From Plutella xylostella (lineage: Eukaryota; Arthropoda; Insecta; Lepidoptera; Plutellidae): a stretch of 64,000 bases of DNA. A program made the position numbers and the translations under genes. The DNA lies in the NCBI RefSeq assembly GCF_932276165.1, contig NC_063994.1:8308001-8372000 (forward strand), read 5' to 3'. The notes beneath the pieces are model-generated. The model did not search any database. It was not told the DNA's origin and saw only the letters and a program-made list of their open reading frames with translations. Below, one piece after another: positions 10,866 through 21,146 of this stretch; position 1 is the first letter of the stretch, and the number at the start of each line of letters is the position of its first letter.

Positions 10866-12372
10866 AAGCAGAAAAAAGGGGGGAGGAACCAAAAAGACTC
10901 GAACGGAAAGCCGATCACCTATCAGCCTATCAAACCTCAAATAATAGTAGAATACCGCGCCAAAATGAAAGAAACTGGCATTTCACAAAAAAAATTGACA
11001 GCGGTAAATCTAAAGGGTTTTCGAGAAAAACTACCACTAAAACATATCTTTAGCATAAAAACGGAAATGGCGGGCTATCCATGGTTGCAGATCTTTTTAG
11101 GTCGATATCCTAAATTGAGCATAAGAGTGGTATTATCATTGGCAAGGTCCCAAAGCTTAAACCGAGAACAAAAGAACAAGTTTAGATCGAGCTTATTATC
11201 TCTGTTCTGACTGATAACAATTTGTTAGATAAGCCATATGCAAGCATTTTCAACATGGATGAGACCGGAATACAACTTAACAACAAAACTGGAAAAGTTA
11301 TTGCCACTAAAGGGAAGCGAGCAGTTCACGCTATTATCACTTTCAACTCGAGCTCGAGAGAGCCAGGTGCAGGTACTTACACCCCCACAGAGAATAGAAT
11401 ATGATATCACTTTGAACGAGAAACTTTGACGGTAATTGGTTGCTGCAATGCTGCAGGAAATTTCCTACAACCTGTTGAGATAATGAAGGGAGTTAACAAA
11501 AAACCTACCCGGAATCATTGTGCTGAAATGATAGGAAAAGCTTGGCTTGCTGCTGCAAATCCAGCAAATGCGGTTCCGAAGCAGTGAAATATTTCCAGTG
11601 GACCCACATGCGATAGCAGATTCCGGCTTATAGATTCTGGTATCATTAACCAGGTACATATCAATGAACAGAATGAATCGCCCCAACCTATTATGGATCG
11701 ACCAAGCTCGCCAAGTAAACTCTCCGATAACATTATCGCTGAGAAATTGCTACCCCAACATTCCAGCTAATTCTGTCCATGTCCAAGTCAATACTGAAAC
11801 AGGTCAAGATCAACAAAAAACATCTACAAGCGAACCGAATACTAGCCATGAAATTTCACCTAATGTTGTGACTCTTACAATCTGCCGTGACTCCGATGAA
11901 TACGAAACTGATTTAGAAGAAAGCACTGGAGAGCTAAATGCGCAGATTTACACCAATAAATATAGACAAACAATTTGCACTTTCGGAGATGGAAAAGAAT
12001 GAGACTGGATCAAAGATTACTCCATCTAAATATATCGTAGAACTTTCACCAGTACCAAACATACCAACACCATTCAACAAGAGTGGCAAGCAAGAGGAGA
12101 GATTCTTAACACGGAAAAAAGGATTAATGAGAAAAAAGGAAAGGAGAAAGGTATGCAAACTAAGGGGATACCAATAAAAGGATCGCAGAAAAAAGACACA
12201 TCAAAGTTGAAGAAAAGAAAGGAAGAAGAGAAGAAGGGTAAGGCATTGAAAGAAAATAAAGATTGCCAATGTAACAGATTTCAAAGATAAAACGGAAATC
12301 CAGCCACACCTATAAAGAGAAAATCAGCCCAAAAAAAAAACATTTAAAATTTACAGTAACAGCAGCGGAGAT
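10866..12372 (+). pseudogene. Decayed pogo/Tigger-like transposase
   Basis: Blocks in order are GFREKLPLKHIFS and LSLARSQSLNREQ near 11030-11170, FNMDETGIQLNNK with the first catalytic Asp near 11255, and GKVIATKGKRAVHA. VIGCCNAAGNFLQPVEIMKG follows near 11435-11485, then FPVDPHAIADS near 11590 and a basic, Ser/Pro-rich tail (SPVPNIPTPFNKS) near 12045. This is the core of pogo-type (Tc1/mariner superfamily) transposases, related to jerky and CENP-B-like proteins. The second Asp region is damaged and at least four frame changes occur. A SINE tail interrupts it at 11348-11404. No TIRs were identified. Confidence 0.7.
11348..11404 (+). repeat. 3' tail of tRNA-derived SINE A inserted in the pogo gene
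   Basis: The sequence GAGAGCCAGGTGCAGGTACT and the following Ts/As match, in the opposite orientation, the 3' end of the SINE at 13154-13468. It is flanked by a 13-bp near-perfect duplication, TATCACTTTCAAC (11335-11347) and TATCACTTTGAAC (11405-11417), so it is a heavily 5'-truncated retrotransposition event that split the transposase frame. Confidence 0.8.
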
Positions 12373-12373
12373 G

Positions 12374-12437
12374 ATATCTTGGAGTTACATTTGACACAAA
12401 GCTTACATTTCACGACCACGTTAAAGCTCTTATAGTG
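12374..12437 (+). pseudogene. Small LINE RT thumb fragment
   Basis: One plus-strand frame reads YLGVTFDTKLTFHDHVKAL, the LGV..D.KL.F..H pattern that follows the palm domain in jockey/CR1-type reverse transcriptases. Only about 20 codons remain. Confidence 0.45.
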
Positions 12438-12986
12438 CATAGACTTAGTATATACTAATATATATATATAACTATACTATAACATATAACTATAACATAG
12501 TGCCACAATCTTATCTGTTCCGGTGGTCAAAATGTGTAATTTTTTTTCAATTTTATTTATTTATTCATAAGAAACACAAATTTAAATGACAGTATACACA
12601 CCGTCAAACTGCAAAGCAGTTTATTGACAGTTAGGCTCTCACTCATAGGTAGAACTTAACTAAGGGTGGCTTTTATCAACGTGATAAATGTATTTAACTT
12701 TTTATTTAAACACAATTTTTATTTAAATTTCGTAAAACATCTTTTACCACGACTTAAATATGATTAGTAATCTGTTAAACCTAAATGCGGTCAAATGGCT
12801 ATTTAACTTTACTAAACACATTTATCTACTACGCATGTCATGGCGTCAGTCGCGGCGACCAGCTGACCGACCGGCTGTCAAGAGAACTTTTCCATTTCTA
12901 GCATTTTTCCTCAGTGATGTCTAGTTGTTGTCTGTGAGAGATTCAGAGGTCATTGTTCAGAGGTTATTGAGGTTATCTAATAAATA

Positions 12987-13825
12987 ATGGATTTGTGGGA
13001 TATTTTGTTTGATGACGATGATGAAGAATTACTTCTCTATATGAATAAACCTCGCTCATTACGCTATATTGCAGAAAGAACTAACTTATTTGAGACACTA
13101 CCGGATAAAAAAATTGTTAGGAGATTTCGTTTGACAAAAAAAACTGTATCGCTATTCCATTCTATTCTATTCTCTGTGGGGGTGTAAGTACCTGCACCTG
13201 GCTCTCTCGAGTGGAACCTTTGTGCATATCCCCAAGGTCTAAACTGCCTTCCTAAGCTTGGACCATTTCCCACCACCCTGGTCCACTGCGGGTTGGTGGG
13301 TTCACATATCTAGATGTGCTAGATGCGCACGATGTTTTCCTTCACCGTAAGAGCGATGATATACATTGTACTTAAGTTAAAAGAACTCATTGGTACATGT
13401 CAGCGCCGGGATTCGAACCCGCATCGTGAGAAGGGGGCGCTTACCCGACTGAGCTACCACCGCTCGCTAAACTGTATCGCTTATACTACAAGAAATTCAA
13501 CATCATCTTGAATTTATTTCCACCAGGTAAGTAGCTAAGGTATTGAAATAATAAAGTTATCTGACTACATAATTATCTTATACTTTTATTTATACCTATA
13601 ATTATTGTTACAGAAATAATGCAGTTACTCCAATGAACCAGTTGTTATGCACACTCCGATATTATGGAACTGGCAGTCAGTTAATTACTTGTGGAGATGT
13701 GATAGGTGTGGAAGAACCAACAGCTTGCAGAATCATTCATAGAGTTACTCATGCAATAGCATTATTGTATAAAATATACATTAAAGCTCCTGATACCATT
13801 CAGGAACAACGTTTTGCTCTCTATA
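12987..13825 (+). pseudogene. HARBI1-like Harbinger transposase, N-terminal part
   Basis: ATG 12987 begins an acidic leader (DILFDDDDEE) followed by the FRLTKKTVS helix. The exon is broken by the SINE and resumes at 13469. A donor (CCACCAG/GTAAGT, exon end 13526) and acceptor (TTACAG, exon start 13614) bracket a short intron. Exon 2 then reads PMNQLLCTLRYYGTGSQ and VGEEP-like GVEEPTACRIIHRV, the helix-turn-helix region that precedes the catalytic core of HARBI1-type nucleases. The DDE core is deleted. With SINE and intron removed the frame joins across both. Confidence 0.8.
13154..13468 (-). repeat. SINE A: tRNA-derived SINE with perfect 13-bp TSD
   Basis: Full-length copy on the minus strand. 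The tRNA-like head near 13390-13468 has an A box (TAGCTCAGTCGGGTAAGC) and a B box (GGTTCGAATCC), the RNA polymerase III internal promoter. The body ends in an (ATTCT)n-like tail at 13154-13170. AAACTGTATCGCT flanks it at 13141-13153 and 13469-13481. Fragments of the same family lie at 11348-11404, 21766-21916 and 29756-29822. It is mobilised in trans by a LINE. Confidence 0.9.
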
Positions 13826-13923
13826 ATGTGCAAGTATGGTTCCAATACATTGCACAATAAATCTTGTTCTTCCCTTGTAAAATTAGGGGCACGAACACGA
13901 GAAGAAGTTGCTTGACTATTCAT
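13826..13923 (-). pseudogene. Harbinger Myb-like accessory protein, N-terminal stub
   Basis: On the minus strand ATG 13923 starts a frame with the pattern NFTREEQDLLCNVLEP, the first helix of the Myb/SANT-like DNA-binding protein encoded by PIF/Harbinger elements. Only about 33 codons remain before the internal-deletion junction with the transposase gene. Confidence 0.6.
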
Positions 13924-14511
13924 TTTACTTTGAAATCACTACAACAAATAAATACAAACACCACCACGCGGTGAAAGCCGAAATAAGTTTTGTTTTGAAA
14001 TAAGTAGTGTTATTTTCTCTATGTTTGAAATTGATAGATTGACTCCGTTTTACGCTGAGTCGTTTCGAATGTTCAATAAAAAATATGAAGTCTCTCATTA
14101 AAAGATGTGGAACTGAACGTAAATAACAAATCGCTGGATGCTAAACGCATTTAACTAAATAGTAATCGAAAAACCATGGTGAATTATGAAGCTAAACATG
14201 TTTAGCATAAAATTGTTTAGTGCATTAAACGAATTTAGCTAAATGAATTTATGTAGTATTTAAATAGAAGTTCGTAACAGCCACCCTAAGTAGGTATCTA
14301 TAATAAGATATAATAGAACCGATTTCTGCAATCCACAAACAAACTACGCTGGAGTTCATTGGCACGTATGTATTATGCTTCCTAACGAGTACGAGTAACG
14401 AGTACTAACGAGACGTCATTTCATACTCTGTGCGATATTTGAGTTGTCAATTTCTGCGAAGGGACTGACGCTACGTTATTTAATTTGTTTTGTGATTTTC
14501 TGGGTGAAATA

Positions 14512-14644
14512 ATGCCAAAAGTGCTGGAAAGTGATGCAAGAAAAGTAATACTAGATATATTGGCTTTTATGCAGGAAGAATAACGTATTCAGGCGCTTTA
14601 AATTCCGTTTGAAAAATTGGAAGAACGACTTGCAGCGGCTACAG
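14512..14644 (+). pseudogene. Mariner-like transposase, first exon remnant
   Basis: ATG 14512 reads PKVLESDARKVILDILAFMQ, then after stops IPFEKLEERLAAAT, directly before a GT donor (ACAG/GTTAGT). It matches the N-terminal helix-turn-helix exon of insect IS630/Tc1-mariner proteins whose next exon starts with a GVS motif. A compatible second exon, GVS-like followed by a DDE core, is seen in another copy at 26600-27480. Two in-frame stops (TAA) show it is dead. Confidence 0.5.
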
Positions 14645-14924
14645 GTTAGTGTTGCCAAATATGACGAAAAATTTTACCCATATACTCACATGTAATTCTA
14701 TTTATAGAATTACATGTATTTACAGCGGTATTTTCCCGAGAGACCCGTACCCCAGCAGTGGGGACGGGATGGGTCGTGATGAAAGTATATAATCTTTATT
14801 TTTCTTAGATTACAGGTGCGAGTGAAGCTGCGTACCTATACCTTAGGCAGTATACCAAGAAGAATTTCTCGCACCTGCAGCGATTTTAGACGAAATAATG
14901 ATGATTAATGACATCTTCTTCTTC

Positions 14925-15072
14925 CCCTACGAGTATCAAGGGTTGCCTGGAAGATATGGATTTTTGGCAATTAGCCTTTGTACATTGTCTGTATTGCTTT
15001 TAATTTTATGCTCTTGTTTCTTGTTACTTTAGAAAATGTAAAATAAAGTGTTCATAAATAAATAAATAATAA
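14925..15072 (+). repeat. 3' end of a LINE or SINE with AATAAA tail
   Basis: The block begins near TTGCCTGGAAGA and ends AATAAAGTGTTCATAAATAAAT, the arrangement of an RTE-type LINE/SINE 3' terminus in Lepidoptera. Nothing upstream of it is coding. Confidence 0.4.
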
Positions 15073-15425
15073 TTAAGTACTTAATAGTTTCTCGTTATTC
15101 CCACGACATACAGATGTTACCTATATCATTGTAAAATCAAGGTTTAATGTCTTATATCAGAACATAATCAGAACTAATTTTGTTTCTGTTCGCCGTGGAC
15201 AAATTTTTTATACAACAAATTTCGTTTGATATATGTATTATATCCTCTTTCATTTACTATCGACCCTATATTTTGATTTATCTATACTTATGAATGTACC
15301 TAATTATATCAATAGGTAATAGCAGAAATTCATTGTCGTTTAAACCACGGCAAAATTTAATTGATGGCATCACTGGATTCGATCACAGTGACGCCGTCAC
15401 AGGAACAGATAAGATTGTGGCACTA

Positions 15426-15700
15426 TACATCCAACTGTTTTAGAAGATTGGGTTTTGTGAGAATGCGATCTCTCTGTTGTGTTCAGAAGCAAGGATATTT
15501 TACTTTTTCCTCAAGGAGCTGGTTGTAGTGTTTGAGCTTAGTCTGAAGGTCAAGGGTCAACTGGTTGACAAGAGAACAATCGTGTACGTAGAATGCGCAA
15601 CTTACACAAGGCAATGACAATAATATATAATGTTTATCGATATTTGACTACGTTTCCCGTTGTCTTATTTTTTTTTTAATGTCTTAAAAATTAACTTATA
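15426..15700. other. Spacer, nothing recognised
   Basis: No ORF, repeat or site recognised between the end of the mariner-like element and the next TIR. Confidence 0.5.
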
Positions 15701-15970
15701 CAGGGTGATTGGAAAGTCGATGTATTCCTTTAAATGGGTTGTAGACGAAGGCGTTTCCAGTTGATTGAACCCCATAATGCATTATCCGAAATTCAACAAT
15801 TTCTGAGTTATTTAAGATTTTTTAGGAATTTCCCAAAATTTATGTTTAAAAGTAGAATATTAAAAAAACTAACAATTTTTTTAATAATTTTTTGATTGTT
15901 TTGCATTAGTGACACCTTAGGATGAATTGCTTAATGAAGATTTTCATTTCAAAGAAAATGGGAAAATATC
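15701..15970. mobile_element. One end of a mariner-type element (CAGGGTGATTGGAAAG)
   Basis: A TA at 15699-15700 followed by CAGGGTGATTGGAAAG is the end of a mariner-type TIR. No matching complement is found downstream, so only one end is present; the rest was lost where the LINE fragment begins at about 16034. Confidence 0.5.
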
Positions 15971-16033
15971 GAAAAGACGAGTTTCTTAAATTACATGGAG
16001 AATATATAGAAGGCGAATTGAAATTAGCGTTTT

Positions 16034-16921
16034 GTAACTTTAGCCAGCATATAAGAAACAAAATATCGCCAAACCAAAAAATAAAACTATTAATAGTCTA
16101 TAATGCTCTTGTACGCAGCCAACTTGAATATGCGTCCCCTATATGGAATCCTAATTACCAAGTGCACAGTGACAGAATTGAACGAATCCAACGGAAATTC
16201 ACAAAATACCTGGCTTACAAAGATAGAGAATGCCCTTATAGAAGCCATTATAGTGAAAGATTGAGGCACTTTAAGGTCCAGTCACTAACAGATCGTAGGA
16301 ATAATATGGACCTAGCAACTCTCCATAAAATTATCCACGACAAGATTTCATCTCCAGACCTACTAGCATTAGTCAACTTCACAATCCCACGAAGCGGTTT
16401 TAGACTTGGTAATAGAAAAATATTTAACCCTCCACCAAATAAAACAAATCTCGGTCGCAACTCACCACTTACACGTATTATGAACAACTATAATCAAATT
16501 TATTCTTCCAACCAAAGCATTGACATTTTTAAAAACTCAAATTATAGGATATTTCTGCAATTTGTAAATAAATTATAATATATATTTTTTTATTTTTATA
16601 ATGCATGCTGCATGAATATTATTAATTGATAATTATATTATTAGATAATTATATTAATTGATAATTATATTGTAATTTAATTCTGTAATTTATTTCTATA
16701 ATCTATTTCTCTAATTTAATTTCTGTAATTTAAAATGGATAATTTAATTTAATCTTGGAATGTAGGTATATTATTAAGGAAACTGATTTAAAATTATGAA
16801 TGTTGTGTGTGCCTGTAATTGATAAATTTACACAGAACAATTAGTATATTTAATTAATAATTTTATAATGATATTGTAAATTTATTGTTGGTGTACCATT
16901 TTTTAATAAATAAATAAATAA
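16034..16921 (+). mobile_element. LINE 3' fragment with RT C-terminus
   Basis: The open frame 15922-16578 (218 codons) is authentic only from about 16034. It reads LVRSQLEYASPIWNPNY, the conserved pattern of the C-terminal connection in jockey/CR1/L2-like RTs, followed by a typical tail and stop at 16578. The 3' UTR carries a repeated AATTGATAATTATATT motif at 16620-16680 and ends in AATAAATAAATAAA at 16921. The ATG at 15922 lies in the preceding mariner piece and is not a real start. Confidence 0.7.
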
Positions 16922-17029
16922 AAGAAAAACAAAATTAGTTTTGAACAAGCCCTGAAAGTAAAGTACTGAAATCCAGACAATCTTTAAAACAATCGCGTAA
17001 GTCTAAAGTAGCCCACTCCAAATTTGATT

Positions 17030-17242
17030 TTTTTCAGCAAGAATCACCAACCAAACCACAACCTAATATGAATATTTTAAATACTGACTCAATATTTGCT
17101 GATCAGCCCTCATACATAGAAAATTGGAAAGGACAAGGTAGACTTCGAGAATGCAAAACAGTACCTAATATTAAAGTTATAAAAAATGGGAACTTATGCA
17201 ACTCTTATGTAGATTCCAAATATATTAGCGTAAAAAATACTT
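17030..17242 (+). pseudogene. Unrecognised TE-like ORF fragment cut by DIRS copy 1
   Basis: After a pyrimidine-rich acceptor (TTTTTTTCAG at about 17038) the plus strand is open through SYIENWKGQGRLRECK and KNGNLC to VKNTC. The NTC ending is like the N-terminal block of a transposon-associated cysteine-protease-like family, but too little remains to be sure. It stops exactly where the DIRS left-end homology starts, so it may be the target of that insertion. Confidence 0.35.
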
Positions 17243-17370
17243 GTGGCGCGGCAAGGTGCGACCCCACGCCCCGCCCGTCCAAACTCATATTTGCCCGTGC
17301 GCGCACGACGACCGTACGTAGTTGAGTTTTGCTCCTGGTACTTTTATTTATAAAAAGTGAATTTTTAAAC

Positions 17371-17471
17371 ATGCCTAAACGCAACCGTAGTGAAACAAAA
17401 GCCATCTTAAACCATCATTTAAGGGAAGGTACCAAAGTTATTTACTTGATTTGCAAAAGAGACTCTAGTCT
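17371..17471 (+). pseudogene. Putative first exon of DIRS gag, copy 1
   Basis: ATG 17371 opens MPKRNRSETKAI and ends at a consensus donor (CTCTAGTCT/GTAAGTATG). A basic, short N-terminus fits DIRS-type Gag, and the next coiled-coil block appears at 18340. Splicing is inferred from the sequence only. Confidence 0.4.
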
Positions 17472-18339
17472 GTAAGTATGTAGCTAATCTGGAAAGCATT
17501 GCACAAAGCACACAACAACACAACGTTTTCCCTAGCTTAATATAATATATTTTTTATAATTATTAATTATTACAATCGAATTCCAGTTTATACATAATAA
17601 AAAAAAAAAAAAAAAAATCTATTACTTACTGTATTTCAATTACTTACTGTATTTTTTCTGAATACAAAGTTACATTGGTACTTATATTTATCAATTTAAT
17701 TTGGTACCTGAATTTTTGAATTTTTGTATTTTTGTATTCCTCATAAGTGCATAATGACAGCATGGATTATTAAAACAAACAACTTTGCTTTATCACAAAT
17801 TTTGCATTGTAAGGATAAAAATAGTAATGGTTTTTCTTACTTACCTTTAGTTTATGTCCCAAATGCTTGTTATGATTTCAATGTTGTTATGTAAGTTCTT
17901 TTCTGTGTTCCCACTTTAGCACTTTTGTTCGCATTACTGCTACACTATTTCAACAACTTTGTTAGTACATGTTTAATATATGGGTGAGAATAGTAATAGC
18001 ACGTACACAATGTAAATGTACATAAGTTTTCCGGTTCGGGCTAGCGACAGAATAACAGCGTCACGGGGCAGTTCTGTTCCGTGAAAACAACGCTGAGTCG
18101 CCCGGCCCATTCACACTAACCACAACTACTGTAAACCGCCTGTAACAGTAATTCAGTAATTTATTATATATCACACAATTGTGAAAAATAATTATATGTA
18201 TTTTAATAATGTTACAATTTATTAACTGTGTTCATGTTATGTATGTAGGTAGTTAGTCCAATACAAATTTAATTTTTATGTTTTGTATTGTATTGTGTAT
18301 GTTTGTGAATTAGTGTGAATAAATGGTATGAATTTGAAA
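17472..18339. other. Intron-like non-coding part of DIRS copy 1
   Basis: AT-rich with a poly-A run at 17599-17617. A GC-rich insert lies at about 18030-18125. No coding pattern is seen. Confidence 0.35.
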
Positions 18340-20198
18340 AAAAAAAAAAGAAAAGCGTTGGGACAGAAAGCGGAAAAAATATGAATAAAAACTGCAGGAG
18401 CAAAGAAGAAAGAAATCCCGTGTGATTTATTCTTCAAGTGATGAAGGCGAAGTTTTACAACCACATTTTGAAGGTACCTACAGTGCCACAAACTTATCTG
18501 TTCCGGTGACAGCTCACGAAAATGTGTAATATTTCTTAATTGTATGAGATTTTAAGTTTGCCAGTAGTGGTAATTCGCTCTTGTGGTTTCAATAAACCCA
18601 TCTAATCTATATCAATATATAATTCATTAGTAAATAATGAGATATGGATCAATTTAGTTCGCTCTCACCGGAACAGAAAAGTTTGTCGCACTATAACCTA
18701 ACTTATTAATAAATTTGTTTTTTTCGTGTGGTGAGAAAGAGGCTAGAGGCTATTACGAAAATATTTTTTAAGCATTTTGCTCAGAGCTATCACGCGCATG
18801 ATAACCAGTAGCTACTATTTTCCCCGAGATAACTCGCGCAGGTTATCCAGAGGCATTTTTGAGTATTAAAAATGTTTAATACTTATCTATTACGTCGCTT
18901 TTATAACAATATATGCAGTGGAATTAGCATTTTTTTCAAACTATTCACATGTTCGATTATATTTTTCCCAAGAATCTTTTTAAAGCTTTATTTGCACCAA
19001 ATAACCTTGAAATGCTTTTCGCATTTTCAGAAGTGGACGCTACAGACGTTCTTCCAGTAAGCTCTGAAAGTGGGGTTATGCCGCCACACGAGGCCGTGAA
19101 TCAAGATGTTATGGATGAAGTACAGATGTCAGACCCTGATTTTGATTCTGAATTATTAAAATCCCTTGATGATTTTGAAGACGAGCCGCTCGAGTGGGGG
19201 GAAAACATCCAGAATGATATCGCAAAAAGATTTGAGCGAGTTTTACTGCAAGGCCTAAAAAAAGAGGAAAAAACTGATCTGACAAAGAGGTACCTATTTC
19301 TGAAGAATAGCCCATCTACTAAAGCACCAGTACTTAACCCAGAATTGGCCACAAATACGCTGCAGGAACCTGCTAAAACTCGTGATAAGCGCCTCTCAGA
19401 AAAACAAAACCAGCTCGGACGAGCCCTCGCTGCCCTTGGCGCTGCCATGACGGCATTGCTAAAAAAGAACGTGGACAAATCCGACGTTATGCGAAAACTG
19501 AACGATGCAGGCAAATTTTTATGTGACTCGCATTATACTGAAACAGAAACTCGCCGAGCCCTGATCATCCCATTGATTGACAAATCTCTTGAGGAATCTT
19601 TTAAAGAAAGAAAACGAGACTGATTCTTGTTCGGTGACAAGTTATGCGACCTGGTCAAAAAATCTCGGGGAATCACTCAGGGGCCTGCACCAAACACATC
19701 AGCCAATTTAAACTGGAGAGGCCCACCGAACCGGCAGCGCCACTACCGCGCCGGTCCACCCCAGTCGAGTCGCGGTGGGCAGAGAGCGGCGCCGTCCTCC
19801 GCCACCTCCGCCGCCGCCGCCGCGGCGCCTGCCGCCCCCGCCGCGCCGCCAGACGCCGCAAAGACCCGCGGTGCAGTATCCACCGGCCGATCGGCCGCAC
19901 TAGATGACACACAACCCACCGAGGTACGTTACGTTATTTTAAAGACGCGTGGAATCAAATTAAGTCTGATGAATACATCTTAAATACCATTTCTGGATAT
20001 AGTCTACCTTTTATAGAAACACCTCAACAACTGCCTTTCAAAGAACGCTCGTTTTCCGAGGCTGAGAAAAAATCTATAGTTAAGGAATTATTACATTTAG
20101 GGCCGATTTTTCAGTGCCAGGATAAAAGGTCAAATAACTATCTAGCGAATAATTTTATTTGGCTGTTTATCGGCCTGGTAGTTGCTAAACCATTTTTC
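18340..20198 (+). pseudogene. DIRS gag and start of RT, copy 1
   Basis: 18340-18480 reads KRWDRKRKKYE, then after a TAA QEQRRKKSRVIYSSSDE, a basic coiled coil with a serine/acidic patch. A MITE follows. The main Gag block is open 18949-19623: DDFEDEPLEWGENI, RFERVLLQGLKKEE, LNPELATNTL, QNQLGRALAALGAAMTALLK. A TGA at 19621 interrupts it just before FLFGDKLCDLVKK; the homologous spot in copy 2 is a sense codon. A Pro/Ala/Arg-rich tail is open to 19983. In another frame near 19930-20150 the pol linker and RT N-terminus can be read (ISGYSLPFIETP, KKSIVKELLHLG) before the next insertion. Confidence 0.75.
18481..18693. mobile_element. MITE sharing TIRs with the 12498-15425 mariner-like element
   Basis: Left end CAGTGCCACAAACTTATCTG, right complement TAGTGCGACAAACTTTTCTG, both followed by TTCCGGTGA, with TA on each side (18479-18480 and 18694-18695). 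213 bp, non-coding. It inserted within the DIRS gag leader. Confidence 0.85.
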
Positions 20199-20901
20199 AA
20201 TGAGGCGTTTGTTAAAAAAAAAAAGTTCCTTTTTGGAGAAATAGATGGCGTTGTCTGGGGTTGTACCAACTTTCAAACCCTCAGAACACACTCAGATCAC
20301 AATATGTTATTCTGTGAGGCTAACGAAATGTGAAAGTGACGTAGGTAGGTAGAATTGTAGTATTATTTTCTCTATGATGTCGATGTCACTGTTGCTTCGT
20401 TGAATGTTTTCGCAGTTTCCAATCAATTTTTCGCACATTTATCCGAGTCGCCTTAATCCATTGTTGCGCCTGGCTTTCATCATTTGGAAATTTATGATGT
20501 CCTTTATTTTTACAAGTTGCGACGGCACACATTCTCATCTTGTCTTGTAAGTATTTCTTTGGGATCTTATTTAGGATCATACAATAAATAAAAATAGAAA
20601 ATCAGTTCTCGCACGCAGCACCCGTTCAAACGGCGCGCATAGAGAAAAGAACACTACGTGACGGCGCGGGTAGAACTATTCACAGAATACTTAGCACTAT
20701 CCCAAGCCACATGCAGTCTGAGCCTCGGAAGGATGGCTCGCGCTACCACCCGACATTTAATCACAACTAGTGAGTTCTTATTCTGAGTTTAGTACTCTTT
20801 GCTCTCTATGTAATTTTTGACAGTTGGTACACTGCGTTTTCACGCCATCTATCGGCTTACCCAAAAGCTCAACTGACAGCTGTCAAGGAAAACGGCTCAT
20901 T
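20199..20901. mobile_element. TIR element with THAP-domain ORF, copy 1
   Basis: The left end AATGAGGCGTTTGTTAAA and right-end complement AATGAGCCGTTTTCCTTGA form short TIRs. Subterminal arms share ATAGATGGCGT and GTACCAACT in inverted orientation. The outer 200 bp (left) and 147 bp (right) recur at 33081-33282 and 33453-33599, but the 356-bp core is unique and encodes a THAP finger. Ends plus THAP suggest a DNA transposon related to P or another THAP-bearing superfamily; I see no clean TSD. Confidence 0.7.
20386..20580 (-). CDS. THAP-type zinc-finger N-terminal fragment
   Basis: 64 codons on the minus strand. MCAVATCKN gives the C-X4-C pair, followed by HHKFPND and QWIKATRIN with the tryptophan expected in a THAP finger. 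The C-terminal zinc ligands (C..H) and AVPTIF box are not reached before the stop in the shared flank, so the finger is incomplete. THAP domains bind DNA in P-type transposases and their domesticated relatives. Start either ATG 20580 or an internal ATG about 14 codons later, just before CAV. Confidence 0.6.
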   Translation of the reverse strand: MILNKIPKKYLQDKMRMCAVATCKNKGHHKFPNDESQAQQWIKATRINVRKIDWKLRKHSTKQQ

Positions 20902-21146
20902 GTGATTTATTCCATAGATAACTATCTTACCGATTTTTCTATTTGAACTCAGGAGAGATGAAACAAGTATATGCAGACATGATGCAGACACTAGTGCTAA
21001 AGCAGGACAGACTACTATTTCGATTTTCAGTGTCAACTGTCACTGTCAAGCAAAGAGCAATCAAGCCTCACTGACTGTTTGGTTCAAAAAGCCACACAAC
21101 AAAAAATACAGTTTGGTTGTTTCGATTTTGGTATTTTTGAATTGCA

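Larger units (their letters stand above)
12664..14286 (+). mobile_element. PIF/Harbinger element, internally deleted, TAA target
   Basis: TIRs are imperfect (GGGTGGCTTTTATCAAC left, GGGTGGCTGTTACGAAC as the right complement) with TAA on both sides (12661-12663 and 14287-14289), the 3-bp target typical of Harbinger. It carries the two usual genes in convergent orientation: a HARBI1-like transposase (plus) and a Myb-like protein (minus). Both are cut at a common junction near 13825, so the transposase DDE core and most of the Myb gene are deleted. A SINE sits in the transposase exon. The size is 1623 bp. Confidence 0.85.
12498..15425 (+). mobile_element. Mariner-like element with about 28-bp TIRs, carrying a nested Harbinger
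   Basis: The left end TAGTGCCACAATCTTATCTG (12498) is matched exactly by its reverse complement at 15405-15424. The right flank is TA and the left is CA, so one TSD copy appears mutated. A smaller MITE at 18481-18693 has almost the same TIR and a clean TA target. Inside are the Harbinger element 12664-14286 and a first-exon remnant of a mariner-like transposase at 14512-14644. The remaining transposase exons are absent. Confidence 0.7.

Noticed and set aside
13390..13468. tRNA-like sequence on the minus strand
   Set aside because: It is the head of SINE A, flanked by a 13-bp TSD together with the SINE tail.
19644..19912. Arg/Pro-rich ORFs on both strands inside gag
   Set aside because: Shadows of the GC-rich Gag tail; only the frame aligned with copy 2 is kept.
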